Below the pieces are notes generated by a model. The model worked only from the letters and a program-made list of their open reading frames with translations, did no database searches and was not told the DNA's origin. The position numbers and the translations under genes were made by a program. DNA of 48,332 nucleotides, taken from positions 1 to 48,332 of the forward strand of contig NZ_AUDQ01000021.1 of NCBI RefSeq assembly GCF_000425545.1. The letters are read 5' to 3'. Below, piece by piece: positions 15,708 to 24,220 of this stretch (position 1 is the stretch's first letter; the number at the start of each line of letters is the position of its first letter). The DNA is from Sporosarcina ureae DSM 2281. Its GTDB lineage: Bacteria; Bacillota; Bacilli; Bacillales_A; Planococcaceae.

Positions 15708-16303
15708 ATTTATTAATCGTTGCTGGCCATCCACAATATTACATTCTGTATTCAATACCTTCTTATTATGCATTATAGGTAACAACAAAAAGCGTGTTTG
15801 TAGACTTTGCACTTCATCTATATGAACGTTGATATAATGACAAAGCTAATTTCATTCCAGCTAATCTCTTAAATATCCTTTATATTAATTCTTATTGAAC
15901 TAAGGCCATCAGTAAATCCCCCGAATCGTTCGTCCGAGGGAAACATAAAACACACTTTACTATTCAACTGAAAACCGATAAATCTAACGCTACCAAACTA
16001 TGTTGTCCATTTAAAAAATACTCCTGTACCTTCACCCCACTCAAACCCGCATTCCACCGTTGCCGTTTAAAATAAAGTCTTTCATCCTTCCCTCATTTTC
16101 ACACATTTTTGGTCACGTTTTGATCACTTTTCACTGCTTTTTTCACGCTTTTTGTTCACGTTTTTCTCGGTTTAAAAAGAAGTAGAGTAGAAATAAGGAT
16201 CAAGAAACAGCGTAGTGACAAGGGTTTAAGCGATTTTGGATACAGGACTTTGTTTTAAACGGCTGGACAAAGATGTTGTGAGTTTATTGTAAAGTACTGG
16301 AGA
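15708..16303. other. Intergenic region with TCAC-T tract repeats
   Basis: No gene supported. At 15900-15931 the minus strand reads ERFGGFTDGL, echoing ERLGFTDGL of the pseudogene at about 15140, perhaps a second fragment of a related gene. From 16099 to 16160 six TCAC tetramers, each followed by a T-rich run, occur 7 to 14 bp apart (starts 16099, 16113, 16124, 16131, 16143, 16156). On the minus strand this reads as repeated AAAACGTGA-like units. Confidence 0.5.
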
Positions 16304-17686
16304 TTATTGCTGGGCTACATATGTCAATTCCAGCCAAGCTACGCACTCCACATGACTACTATGCGGGAACATATCTACCGGCTGGACTTCCTTCGTGCGA
16401 TAGCCCCCATCTTCAAGAATGCGTAAATCTCGCGCCAATGTTCCTGGATTACAAGACACATACACAATCTTCTTCGGCTTATACGTTAGAATGGTTTCTA
16501 GTAATTTTTCATCGCACCCTTTACGTGGTGGATCAACGACTAATACATCAAACTGCTTACCTTGCGCGTACCACTTTGGAATAATCTCTTCTGCAGGTCC
16601 TGCTTCAAAACGTGTGTTGGTAATATTGTTTAGTTCCGCGTTACGCTTTGCATCTTCTATCGCTTGCGGCACTATTTCAACTCCGTATACTTCCTTCGCT
16701 TGTTTAGCCAAGAACAATGAAATCGTTCCTATTCCACAATATGCATCCACTACCGTTTCATTTCCAGTCAGGTTCGCATAATCAAGTGCCTGTTGGTACA
16801 AGACTTCCGTTTGAACAGGGTTGATTTGATAGAAAGAACGTGCTGAAATCTCGAATTCAGTATCTCCAATTCGATCAATGATGACATCTGCTCCGTATAA
16901 AGTAATCATTTCGTTCCCCATGATGACGTTCGTATTCGCTGTATTTACATTTTGCATAATAGACGTCACATTCGGTAACTGTTGTTGAATTAATTCGACT
17001 ACCGCGTCTTTTTGCGGGAATTTTCTATGTCGAGTCACGAGTACAACCATCACTTGACCCGTCTGTCGTGCTTTTCTAACGATCAAGTGACGTAGCATAC
17101 CTTTGTGTGTATGTTCATCATACGTCTCGATACCAAGCTGTTGAAGCTTATACTTAAGCATTGTCATTAGTTCGTCTGCTTCTTTCGTTTGGATCAGACA
17201 AACATCTGTATCCACGATGTGATGCGTACGAGCTTTATAGAAGCCAGTAATCACGCGGTCGTTCTCCGTGTCAAATGGTATTTGTGATTTATTGCGGTAA
17301 CGCCACGGATCGTCCATCCCTTTTACTTCATGCACAGGCACGTCAGGAAGTTTAGCAATTCGGTCCATTACATCGCGGACAGATTTACGTTTCTGAATCA
17401 ACTGGCTTTCATAAGACAGATGCTGCAATTGGCAGCCTCCACATGTCGGGAATACATGACAAGGCGGTGTCACGCGGGATGAGGATGGTTCCACGATATT
17501 CAGTAACTTGGCGAATCCGTATTTCTTCAATGTCTTCAATACATGGATATCGACTGTTTCCCCAGGCAATGTCCCTTGAATAAATAAAGGATAACCTTCT
17601 ACTTTCGCTACGCCCGCTCCATCATGTGTTAGATCTTCTATAGTCACTCGTATTTTTTCGTTTTTATTTACTGCAAAGCTCATCAT
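16304..17686 (-). CDS. rlmCD: 23S rRNA (uracil-C5)-methyltransferase, RlmCD type
   Basis: 460-aa SAM-dependent RNA methyltransferase of the RumA/TrmA family. A TRAM domain occupies about residues 1-65. The iron-sulfur cysteines are Cys76, Cys82, Cys85 (CHVFPTCGGC) and Cys163. The SAM site is DAYCGIGTISL (about 314-324), and the catalytic Cys412 lies in VSCNPGT. In B. subtilis the orthologue (YefA) makes m5U at both 747 and 1939 of 23S rRNA. Two adjacent ATGs follow GGAGGA; the second has the better spacing. It lies downstream of the cyd operon on the same strand, separated by a terminator, and near dgkB as in B. subtilis. Confidence 0.93.
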   Translation of the reverse strand: MMSFAVNKNEKIRVTIEDLTHDGAGVAKVEGYPLFIQGTLPGETVDIHVLKTLKKYGFAKLLNIVEPSSSRVTPPCHVFPTCGGCQLQHLSYESQLIQKRKSVRDVMDRIAKLPDVPVHEVKGMDDPWRYRNKSQIPFDTENDRVITGFYKARTHHIVDTDVCLIQTKEADELMTMLKYKLQQLGIETYDEHTHKGMLRHLIVRKARQTGQVMVVLVTRHRKFPQKDAVVELIQQQLPNVTSIMQNVNTANTNVIMGNEMITLYGADVIIDRIGDTEFEISARSFYQINPVQTEVLYQQALDYANLTGNETVVDAYCGIGTISLFLAKQAKEVYGVEIVPQAIEDAKRNAELNNITNTRFEAGPAEEIIPKWYAQGKQFDVLVVDPPRKGCDEKLLETILTYKPKKIVYVSCNPGTLARDLRILEDGGYRTKEVQPVDMFPHSSHVECVAWLELTYVAQQ

Positions 17687-17737
17687 TTTTCCTCCATCTT
17701 TCAGATACTTCTAGTGTACCATGGGAAGCAAACAAAA

Positions 17738-17763
17738 AAACAGACGGAATCACACGTCTGTTT
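17738..17763. terminator. Terminator of the cyd operon
   Basis: AAACAGACG (17738-17746) pairs with CGTCTGTTT (17755-17763) with flanking A and T runs. The hairpin overlaps the last codons of cydS. Confidence 0.82.
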
Positions 17764-17884
17764 TTCCACTGTTTTTATATTCATTCTTTGTCACTGCATC
17801 GTCTTTCAAGACTACAAAGAACGATAGTGCGATACCTGCTATGATGACCAAAAAAGGTGCATAGAAAATCAAAAATTCGTTCAT
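17750..17884 (-). CDS. cydS: Cytochrome bd oxidase small subunit CydS
   Basis: 44-aa single-pass membrane protein. MNEFLIFYAPFLVIIAGIAL forms one transmembrane helix, followed by a short charged tail (VVLKDDAVTK). This matches the CydS subunit seen in Geobacillus cytochrome bd, which begins in the same way and packs beside CydA. GGGGGCG precedes the ATG, and the gene starts 11 nt after the cydB stop. Its tail (to KTDV) is a little longer than typical, and its 3' end lies inside the operon terminator. Confidence 0.85.
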   Translation of the reverse strand: MNEFLIFYAPFLVIIAGIALSFFVVLKDDAVTKNEYKNSGKTDV

Positions 17885-17895
17885 CTTAACGCCCC

Positions 17896-18921
17896 CTATG
17901 CATGGTAATTTTCTTTTCCTTTTACATATTCTTTATTGAACAAGAACATACGTAATAGTAAATAAAGCGATGGAATTAGCAGAAATAATCCACATATAAA
18001 TGCAATGATTAAAGCAATCGCCATGGCTTGGTTCGTAAAGCTATCATAAATAGTCAAATACGGGTAGAGCAAATATGGATAATGTGATGCACCATAACCA
18101 AAGAAGGCGAATAGGAATTGTCCTATTAGTAATCCGAATGCTGCACCATATTGACGCTGTTTCCAAATGAAGTAAACCGTTCCCAAAAACAATATGAACG
18201 ATATTAGAAACATAGGCCAGAATCTTTGAATACTCTCGTAATGTAACGGGTTATGTTTACGTAATTCGAATATAATTCCACCAGCGGCAATGATCGTCGG
18301 CAATGCCCAGATGAGTGCATACTTCCTCAAAAGTTGCGTCGCCTCGCGATCCCCGGCTTTATTCGCATACCACGTCAAAAATGCTGATGAGATATACAGT
18401 GTTGCCGCTATGCTAAGTACTACAATTGACCACGTAAGCGGACTGGTGAACAACTTCCAGTAATCTAAGACCGGTTGCCCATTTATTAACTCAATAAATC
18501 CGCCTTCAGAAATCGTCAATACGATCGACAGCGATGCAGGAAGTAATAAACCCGTTGAACCATAGGCAAATGAATATCCTTTATGACCACGGGCTCCATA
18601 CGTCTCAAATGCATAGTACGAACCTCGGACTGCTAGAAGGATAATGGCAAAGCTAACCGGGACTAGCAATGTGGTGCCATAATAAAAGGCGGTCTTCGGG
18701 AAGAACCCAATAATTCCCACAAAGAAGAATACTAGAAAAACATTCGTTACTTCCCAGACTGGTGACAAATAACGCTGAATGACATTAGTTAATATTCTCT
18801 GTCGGCCGGTAAATAAACTATATGCGTTGAAAAAACCAGCACCAAAATCAATTGCACCAATCATAATATAGCCGAACAAAAACACCCATAATACCGTAAT
18901 TCCTAGAATTTCGATATTCAT
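17896..18921 (-). CDS. cydB: Cytochrome bd oxidase subunit II
   Basis: 341-aa membrane subunit of cytochrome bd quinol oxidase, with about eight or nine helices. It carries the subunit-II opening (LWVFLFGYIMIGAIDFGAG) and the conserved RGSYYAFETYG segment. CydB pairs with CydA in the inner membrane to reduce oxygen at high affinity. Its ATG overlaps the cydA stop by four bases (ATGA), so translation is coupled. Length agrees with Bacillus CydB. Confidence 0.95.
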   Translation of the reverse strand: MNIEILGITVLWVFLFGYIMIGAIDFGAGFFNAYSLFTGRQRILTNVIQRYLSPVWEVTNVFLVFFFVGIIGFFPKTAFYYGTTLLVPVSFAIILLAVRGSYYAFETYGARGHKGYSFAYGSTGLLLPASLSIVLTISEGGFIELINGQPVLDYWKLFTSPLTWSIVVLSIAATLYISSAFLTWYANKAGDREATQLLRKYALIWALPTIIAAGGIIFELRKHNPLHYESIQRFWPMFLISFILFLGTVYFIWKQRQYGAAFGLLIGQFLFAFFGYGASHYPYLLYPYLTIYDSFTNQAMAIALIIAFICGLFLLIPSLYLLLRMFLFNKEYVKGKENYHA

Positions 18922-20255
18922 CGAATGTCACCGCCTTTCTCCTGCTGCCGATCCATGATTTCTTGTTCAACAGGATTCCTAATGAACATTCTCCTTAATA
19001 CAACCACACTACCGATACCGAGAACGAGGTATAGAAGTGCAAAGAGTACGAGCATAGTCGGTACTTGCCCACTAGTTGTCGCACCTTCGGAAGTGCGCAT
19101 AATATTGCGTAATATCCACGGCTGACGTCCTACTTCTGCTAACCACCAACCCGCTTCAAGTGAAATGAAAACGAGGGGTCCCCCTATAACGATTAGCCAT
19201 CGAAATAAGCGAGACTGGATAAATGACCATCTTCGCCACATACCAATCCAGTATACAGCCGACAGCATCAACAGTAGCATTCCGATCGTTACCATAATAT
19301 CAAAGAGGTAATGGATATACAGTGGAGGTGTATCTTCTTCAGGAAACTGATCCAACCCAACGACTTCAGCACTAGGTACACCGTGCGCTAAAATAGATAG
19401 TGCATACGGTATTTTAATGGCGTACTTAACTTCCCCATCGTCCAACACACCATACAGAATTAAAGGAGCATTTTCTTCTGTCTCGAAATGCCATTCAGCC
19501 GCTGCCAGCTTTTCAGGTTGATACTCAGCTAAATACTTTCCTGATAAATCACCAACCAATGCGGCACTCACGCTGAAGATGAATCCCACTTTCAAAGTCA
19601 GATATAAAGCTTTTTTATGGTAGACATGATTCGAACCACGCAACAAACGAAACGCTGCAATGGCAGCCAATAAAAAGGCAGATGTCATATAAGCTGTCCC
19701 GACTACGTGTGCCACTTTTGTGGGCATGGCAGGATTGAACATTGCTACAAGAGGATTCACGTTGATTAATTCCCCATTTACTAAATTAAAGCCTTGTGGT
19801 GCATTCATAAAGGCGTTTACAATGGTAATGAATACTGCAGAGAATGAAGCTCCAAGCGCAACTGGAATAAGAAGTAGAAAATGTTTCTTTTGATTTTCAA
19901 AACGATCCCATGTATATAAGTAAATACCAAGGAATATCGCTTCAAAAAAGAATGCGAATGTCTCCATGAATAATGGTAAAGCAATTACATTTCCCGCCAG
20001 CTCCATAAAGTTTGGCCATAATAAAGACAGCTGCAACCCAATTGCTGTTCCTGTCACAACCCCAACAGCTACAGTGATGACGAAACCACGTGCCCAACGT
20101 CTGGCTAGCAAGATATAATGCTCATCGTTTTTCTTAATCCCAACCCATTGGGCCAGCATGATCATAAGTGGGACACCCACTCCAATGGTTGCATAGATAA
20201 TATGAAATGATAACGTCAATTCAGTCAACACTCTGGAATAAAAGACTGAGTCCAC
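18918..20255 (-). CDS. cydA: Cytochrome bd oxidase subunit I
   Basis: 445-aa haem-binding subunit I. Axial ligand candidates are His18 (LSFHIIYATIG), His183 (KVAHVVGTAYM) and Met321 (LFDIMVTIG). The quinol loop is of the short Bacillales type, and the conserved EVGRQPW motif is present. Initiation is at GTG, supported by AAGGAGGTGG. It is followed by cydB (overlap) and cydS, and preceded by a 30-aa ORF 16 nt upstream. No cydC or cydD (haem/thiol exporter) genes are adjacent, unlike B. subtilis cydABCD. Confidence 0.96.
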   Translation of the reverse strand: MDSVFYSRVLTELTLSFHIIYATIGVGVPLMIMLAQWVGIKKNDEHYILLARRWARGFVITVAVGVVTGTAIGLQLSLLWPNFMELAGNVIALPLFMETFAFFFEAIFLGIYLYTWDRFENQKKHFLLLIPVALGASFSAVFITIVNAFMNAPQGFNLVNGELINVNPLVAMFNPAMPTKVAHVVGTAYMTSAFLLAAIAAFRLLRGSNHVYHKKALYLTLKVGFIFSVSAALVGDLSGKYLAEYQPEKLAAAEWHFETEENAPLILYGVLDDGEVKYAIKIPYALSILAHGVPSAEVVGLDQFPEEDTPPLYIHYLFDIMVTIGMLLLMLSAVYWIGMWRRWSFIQSRLFRWLIVIGGPLVFISLEAGWWLAEVGRQPWILRNIMRTSEGATTSGQVPTMLVLFALLYLVLGIGSVVVLRRMFIRNPVEQEIMDRQQEKGGDIR

Positions 20256-20271
20256 TCAATCCACCTCCTTC

Positions 20272-20364
20272 TTACGAAAATAGTCTGCCAATAATTGATA
20301 GTAGCATGATACCCGCAACAATAAATGCCAACCACATCAGACGCTTTTCTTGTCTTTTATACAC
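20272..20364 (-). CDS. 30-aa membrane peptide upstream of cydA
   Basis: Short ORF beginning at GTG (read MYKRQEKRLMW) and ending IIGRLFS, with CAGGGAG 7-8 nt upstream. A basic N-terminus is followed by one strongly hydrophobic helix (LAFIVAGIMLLSIIG). It ends 16 nt before the cydA start and would be the first gene of the operon. It may be an extra small subunit or assembly factor for cytochrome bd, or a leader peptide. No family recognised. Confidence 0.55.
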   Translation of the reverse strand: MYKRQEKRLMWLAFIVAGIMLLSIIGRLFS

Positions 20365-20388
20365 ATCATCACTCCCTGTGTAGTTCTA

Positions 20389-20408
20389 TTTTAGGGTTTC
20401 CCCTAAAA
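20389..20408 (-). promoter_or_regulatory. Dyad in front of the cyd operon
   Basis: Perfect inverted repeat TTTTAGGG-N4-CCCTAAAA, 24 nt upstream of the 30-aa ORF. It could be a repressor site or a leader hairpin. It does not match the Rex consensus. Confidence 0.5.
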
Positions 20409-20515
20409 CCCATTTCAATAACCTATATATCTAAAAATTTTTGTCGAAATTTAGACGTATTTTCATATTCATAATACACCTAATTGTTGTATACTAATTG
20501 ATTAACTCATTTCTC

Positions 20516-20544
20516 TTGTAAATCTCATTAATTTACAGTATAAT
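20516..20544 (+). promoter_or_regulatory. Sigma-A promoter of the Nudix gene
   Basis: TTGTAA (20516-20521), 17-bp spacer, TATAAT (20539-20544), 27 nt before the ATG. Confidence 0.75.
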
Positions 20545-20571
20545 GGATTAACTAATGAGAGGTGAAAGTGA

Positions 20572-21003
20572 ATGAAAAGAGTAAAAAGAAAAGTAATAGC
20601 GTATATTACAAAAGGGGAAGGCAGACACCGTAAATTGCTTGTTTATGAGCAAAAAGATCAGCCTGAAGCAGGTTTACGAGTTCCTGGTGGTACAATTGAA
20701 CGCAACGAACTACTATTGGATGCATTGTATCGAGAAATCGAGGAAGAATCGGGTATAGTGCGTGATGAACTTATACTAGAAGGTAAAGTTAAAGCTTCAA
20801 AATATTTCCCAGAAGATAAAAATGTAATGTATGAACGTACGATTTTCCATTTTTCCTATCTAGGAGAAAGCAAGCATGAATGGGAATATATCGTAGAAGG
20901 TGAAGGTAAAGACGCAGGTCAATTACTCAGTTATCGTTGGATGCCGTTGCAAGAAGTTCCAAAGTTAGCTGCTAAACAAGGAGAAGCGATTGAATACATC
21001 TAA
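20572..21003 (+). CDS. Nudix hydrolase
   Basis: 143-aa cytoplasmic Nudix protein. The Nudix box (consensus GX5EX7REUXEEXGU) is complete at about residues 39-62: GGTIERNELLL then REIEEESGI. It hydrolyses nucleoside-diphosphate-linked substrates; the specific one cannot be told. GAGGTG lies 7-8 nt before the ATG, with a consensus promoter close upstream. It is one of the few plus-strand genes in the core part of the window, facing dgkB across a shared terminator. Confidence 0.92.
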   Translation: MKRVKRKVIAYITKGEGRHRKLLVYEQKDQPEAGLRVPGGTIERNELLLDALYREIEEESGIVRDELILEGKVKASKYFPEDKNVMYERTIFHFSYLGESKHEWEYIVEGEGKDAGQLLSYRWMPLQEVPKLAAKQGEAIEYI

Positions 21004-21060
21004 TATCGACCTGATACGATGCGTATTGCATCGGGCTCATCCCATTAATTTTTCACAATA

Positions 21061-21107
21061 AAAGACTATTCCATCCGAACGTTAGAACTTCGACTGGAAT
21101 AGTCTTT
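21061..21107. terminator. Bidirectional terminator
   Basis: 13-bp stem AAAGACTATTCCA (21061-21073) with TGGAATAGTCTTT (21095-21107), followed by T residues on the plus strand; it also serves dgkB. Confidence 0.85.
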
Positions 21108-21120
21108 TTACTTTTATATT

Positions 21121-22044
21121 TTATTGGATTTTCTTCACTTGATCTTGCGGACGTAACTTCTCTAGTGGTACAAACATCTCAACATGTTGATACAAATTCT
21201 GGAAAGTTGCGGGCAACACACCACCATATTCTCCATCTAAGTTTAATAATACTTCATTTTTGGAAGTGACCACAATTTTTTCCGCCTTCGCTGAAATAAC
21301 TAAAGGATCATCCATATGTTCTCCACGAGAAGCTAATGTGACCACACGTATAAATTCTGCGATATTGCATTTCTTTAAAATAAGCAATGTGAAGTATCCA
21401 TCGTTAATACTCGAGTCAGGTGCTAATTTTTCAAACCCACCAACTGAGTTCGTCAAACCAATCAAAAACATCATGGCTTCTTCGTCAAACACATTTCCAT
21501 CATACTCAATACGAAGATGACTGGAATGTATAGAAGGTAACATTTCAATACCTTTTAAATAATAAGCTAGCTGGCCAATTACTGTTTTGAGACGGCTTGG
21601 CACTTCATAAGTTAATTCCGTCATTCGTCCGCCACCTGCTATATTAATAAAGTAGCGATCATTCATTAAGCCTACATCGACCGGAATGGAATCTCCTTGG
21701 CAAATAATATCTACAGCGTCATCAATTTCTCTTGGAATACGCAACGCTCTTGCGAAATCATTCGTTGTACCCATAGGAATTAAACCAATTTTTGGGCGTT
21801 TATCAAAATGGCCGATACCTGCAACTACTTCATTAAGCGTCCCATCGCCGCCAGCAGCAATAATAACATCGAATCCTCTGCGAACCGCGTCTCGTGCTGC
21901 TACTGTAGCATCACCTTCACGAGTTGTAGCGTGAGCGGATGTTTCATAACCCGCATTCTCTAATTTTTCGAGGACTTCTGCTAAATGTTTACGGAAGACT
22001 TCTCTTCCTGCAGTAGGATTATAAATAATGCGTGCACGTTTCAT
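21121..22044 (-). CDS. dgkB: Diacylglycerol kinase
   Basis: 307-aa soluble lipid kinase of the DAGK catalytic family. The ATP-binding GGDGT motif is at residues 65-69 and continues as LNEVV, and MGTTNDFARAL follows (about 91-101). It phosphorylates diacylglycerol released during lipoteichoic acid synthesis back to phosphatidate, as shown for B. subtilis DgkB (YerQ). GAGGGG precedes the ATG. The position between gatB and rlmCD is as in B. subtilis, with cyd and the Nudix gene inserted. Confidence 0.93.
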   Translation of the reverse strand: MKRARIIYNPTAGREVFRKHLAEVLEKLENAGYETSAHATTREGDATVAARDAVRRGFDVIIAAGGDGTLNEVVAGIGHFDKRPKIGLIPMGTTNDFARALRIPREIDDAVDIICQGDSIPVDVGLMNDRYFINIAGGGRMTELTYEVPSRLKTVIGQLAYYLKGIEMLPSIHSSHLRIEYDGNVFDEEAMMFLIGLTNSVGGFEKLAPDSSINDGYFTLLILKKCNIAEFIRVVTLASRGEHMDDPLVISAKAEKIVVTSKNEVLLNLDGEYGGVLPATFQNLYQHVEMFVPLEKLRPQDQVKKIQ

Positions 22045-22119
22045 ACACTTTCCCCTCGATCCTTTCGCGTCTGAAACAAGTCAGACCTTTACCATTTTCA
22101 AATGGTTTCTTACAAATAG

Positions 22120-22689
22120 TTACTTAGACAATTGTAAAACAGGAAGCCATGTCGAACGAATATCACTATAAACAGCAAGCCAATTTTCAGGCTTAGATGT
22201 ATACTCAGACATTAACTGAGAATAAAACGCTTTTTGTTTCTCTTCAAAATCAGGTGCATCTTTAGCTGGTAACTTCGCGCGACCATCCATCACATATTTC
22301 TGAAGAACCGGTGCTCGAGGCCCCCACTTTTCAACTACCTCACCTGCTACATTTAATAGTAGATACATGGGAATCGAGCGTCCGCCATTTGTCAAATATC
22401 GGTCAATCAGCTCTGGATTCTCATCCCTCAACACAGCGCGAACATTTATATTGGCAGCTTCCGTAATCTTCCGAAGGATTGGATTATTCAGCATCGCATC
22501 ACCACACCAGTCTTCTGTAATGACTAATACATGAGGTTGTTTTTCTTTCAGCAATTCAATAAATTCATCATCCTGTGGTACTTCAAATGCATTATAGATC
22601 AAAAAACTGTTTTCCTTATGTGTTTCCATTTTGTCCATATACGTTTGAAGTGATACAGCTTCTTCAAAATATTGTTGTTCTGTTTTCAA
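22120..22689 (-). CDS. Thioredoxin-fold protein with single active-site Cys
   Basis: 189-aa protein with a thioredoxin-like fold. The active-site segment is EDWCGDAMLNNP (Cys62) and the cis-proline loop is RSIPMYLL. The second cysteine of a CxxC pair is replaced by Ala, so it is not a standard disulfide oxidoreductase; a monothiol reductase or binding role is likelier. TTG is the probable start, with AGGGGGG a few bases upstream. It lies between gatB and dgkB, separated from gatB by a terminator. Confidence 0.82.
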   Translation of the reverse strand: MKTEQQYFEEAVSLQTYMDKMETHKENSFLIYNAFEVPQDDEFIELLKEKQPHVLVITEDWCGDAMLNNPILRKITEAANINVRAVLRDENPELIDRYLTNGGRSIPMYLLLNVAGEVVEKWGPRAPVLQKYVMDGRAKLPAKDAPDFEEKQKAFYSQLMSEYTSKPENWLAVYSDIRSTWLPVLQLSK

Positions 22690-22726
22690 TACAATCCCCC
22701 CTGTTTCTCTGTATAAGTTAACGTGG

Positions 22727-22772
22727 AAAAACGTCCAGGATCAGACTATTTCGGCCTCTCCTGGAACGTTTT
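22727..22772 (-). terminator. Terminator of the gatCAB operon
   Basis: AAAACGTTCCAGGA/TCCTGGACGTTTT stem with a single-base bulge, followed by T residues on the minus strand. Confidence 0.8.
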
Positions 22773-22787
22773 CATTTGATTGATAGA

Positions 22788-24218
22788 TTAACGCTTCTTG
22801 ATCTCTTCCATCAATAATTTATTAACAAGCGGTGGATTGGCTTGTCCTTTTGTTGCTTTCATAACTTGTCCTACTAAGAACCCAACTGCGCGATCCTTAC
22901 CATTTTTAAAGTCTTCAATTGATTGTTCATTGTTGTCCAAGATGTCTGTAATGATTGTACGTAATGTACCTTCATCAGAAATTTGAACAAGTCCTTTTTC
23001 TTTGACGATATCAGCAGGATTTCCGCCTTTTTTCACAAGGTCAATAAATACTTTTTTCGCGATTTTAGAAGAAATTGTACCATCTGTAATCAATTTCACA
23101 AGCTGCGCCAAGCTTTCAGGTGTCAATGGAGTGTCATGCAGTTCTTTCGATTCTGCATTTAGATAAGCTGATACATCGCCCATCAACCAGTTGGAAGCCA
23201 ATTTTGGATCTGCTCCAGCTTTTACTGTTGCATCAAAGAAATCAGACATTTCCTTTGTTAAAGTTAGTACGTGTGCATCATATTCCGGTAGATCCAGTTC
23301 AGATACATAACGTGCTTTACGAGCATCCGGTAATTCTGGGATTTCTTTACGAACACGATCAATCCATTCTTGTTCGATGTGAACTTCAGGCAAGTCTGGA
23401 TCGTTGATAAAACGGTAATCATTGGCACTGCCTTTGATTCGCATTAATACTGTGTCACCAGTTGCTTCGTCATAACGACGAGTTTCTTGTTGAATAGTAC
23501 CACCAGACAATAGAATTTTCTCTTGACGTGCTACTTCATTCGCAATGCCGCGGCGAATAAAGTTAAACGAGTTCAAGTTTTTCAACTCTGTTTTTGTACC
23601 AAATTTCTCCTGACCGAATGGACGCAGTGAAATATTTGCATCACAACGAAGTGAGCCTTCTTCCATACGTACATCAGATACGCCTGTATATTGAATAATC
23701 GCTTTTAGTTTTTCCAAAAATGCATATGCTTCCTCTGGAGAACGTACGTCTGCTTCTGTAACAATTTCAATTAACGGCGTTCCTTGACGGTTCAGGTCTA
23801 CTAATGAATGACCATTTTCCGTATGCGTCAGTTTTCCTGCATCTTCTTCTAAATGTACACGTTCAATGCGGATTTTCTTCTTCTTACCGTCTACTTCAAT
23901 TTCAATCCAACCATTTGCTCCTACAGGACGTTTGTCTTGAGAGATTTGGTATGCTTTCGGATTATCTGGGTAGAAGTAGTGCTTGCGGTCAAAGTTCATG
24001 ATTGGCGCAACGTCACAGTTCAATGCCATAGACGCCTTCATTCCAAATTCAACAGCTTTTTTATTTAACGTAGGTAAAACACCAGGATATGCGATGTCTG
24101 TTACGTGAATATTCTTATTTGGCTCTGCACCGAAATGAGCAGGTGCTGGAGACATGATTTTAGTGTCTGTTTTAAGCTCTACGTGGATTTCTAATCCGAC
24201 AATTGTCTCGAAGTTCAT
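22788..24218 (-). CDS. gatB: Asp-tRNA(Asn)/Glu-tRNA(Gln) amidotransferase subunit B
   Basis: 476-aa GatB. It carries the signature [13 protein letters not shown] (8-20), the kinase-like cradle that activates the misacylated tRNA, and a C-terminal GatB/YqeY helical domain that binds tRNA. With GatC and GatA it converts Glu-tRNA(Gln) and Asp-tRNA(Asn) to the amidated forms. The ATG is 2 nt after the gatA stop; its GGAGGGG site lies in the gatA end. Last gene of the operon. Confidence 0.97.
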   Translation of the reverse strand: MNFETIVGLEIHVELKTDTKIMSPAPAHFGAEPNKNIHVTDIAYPGVLPTLNKKAVEFGMKASMALNCDVAPIMNFDRKHYFYPDNPKAYQISQDKRPVGANGWIEIEVDGKKKKIRIERVHLEEDAGKLTHTENGHSLVDLNRQGTPLIEIVTEADVRSPEEAYAFLEKLKAIIQYTGVSDVRMEEGSLRCDANISLRPFGQEKFGTKTELKNLNSFNFIRRGIANEVARQEKILLSGGTIQQETRRYDEATGDTVLMRIKGSANDYRFINDPDLPEVHIEQEWIDRVRKEIPELPDARKARYVSELDLPEYDAHVLTLTKEMSDFFDATVKAGADPKLASNWLMGDVSAYLNAESKELHDTPLTPESLAQLVKLITDGTISSKIAKKVFIDLVKKGGNPADIVKEKGLVQISDEGTLRTIITDILDNNEQSIEDFKNGKDRAVGFLVGQVMKATKGQANPPLVNKLLMEEIKKR

Positions 24219-24220
24219 GA

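Noticed and set aside
16321..16781. Plus-strand ORFs of 87 and 120 codons opposite rlmCD
   Set aside because: Antisense shadows of a well-supported gene, without ribosome sites.
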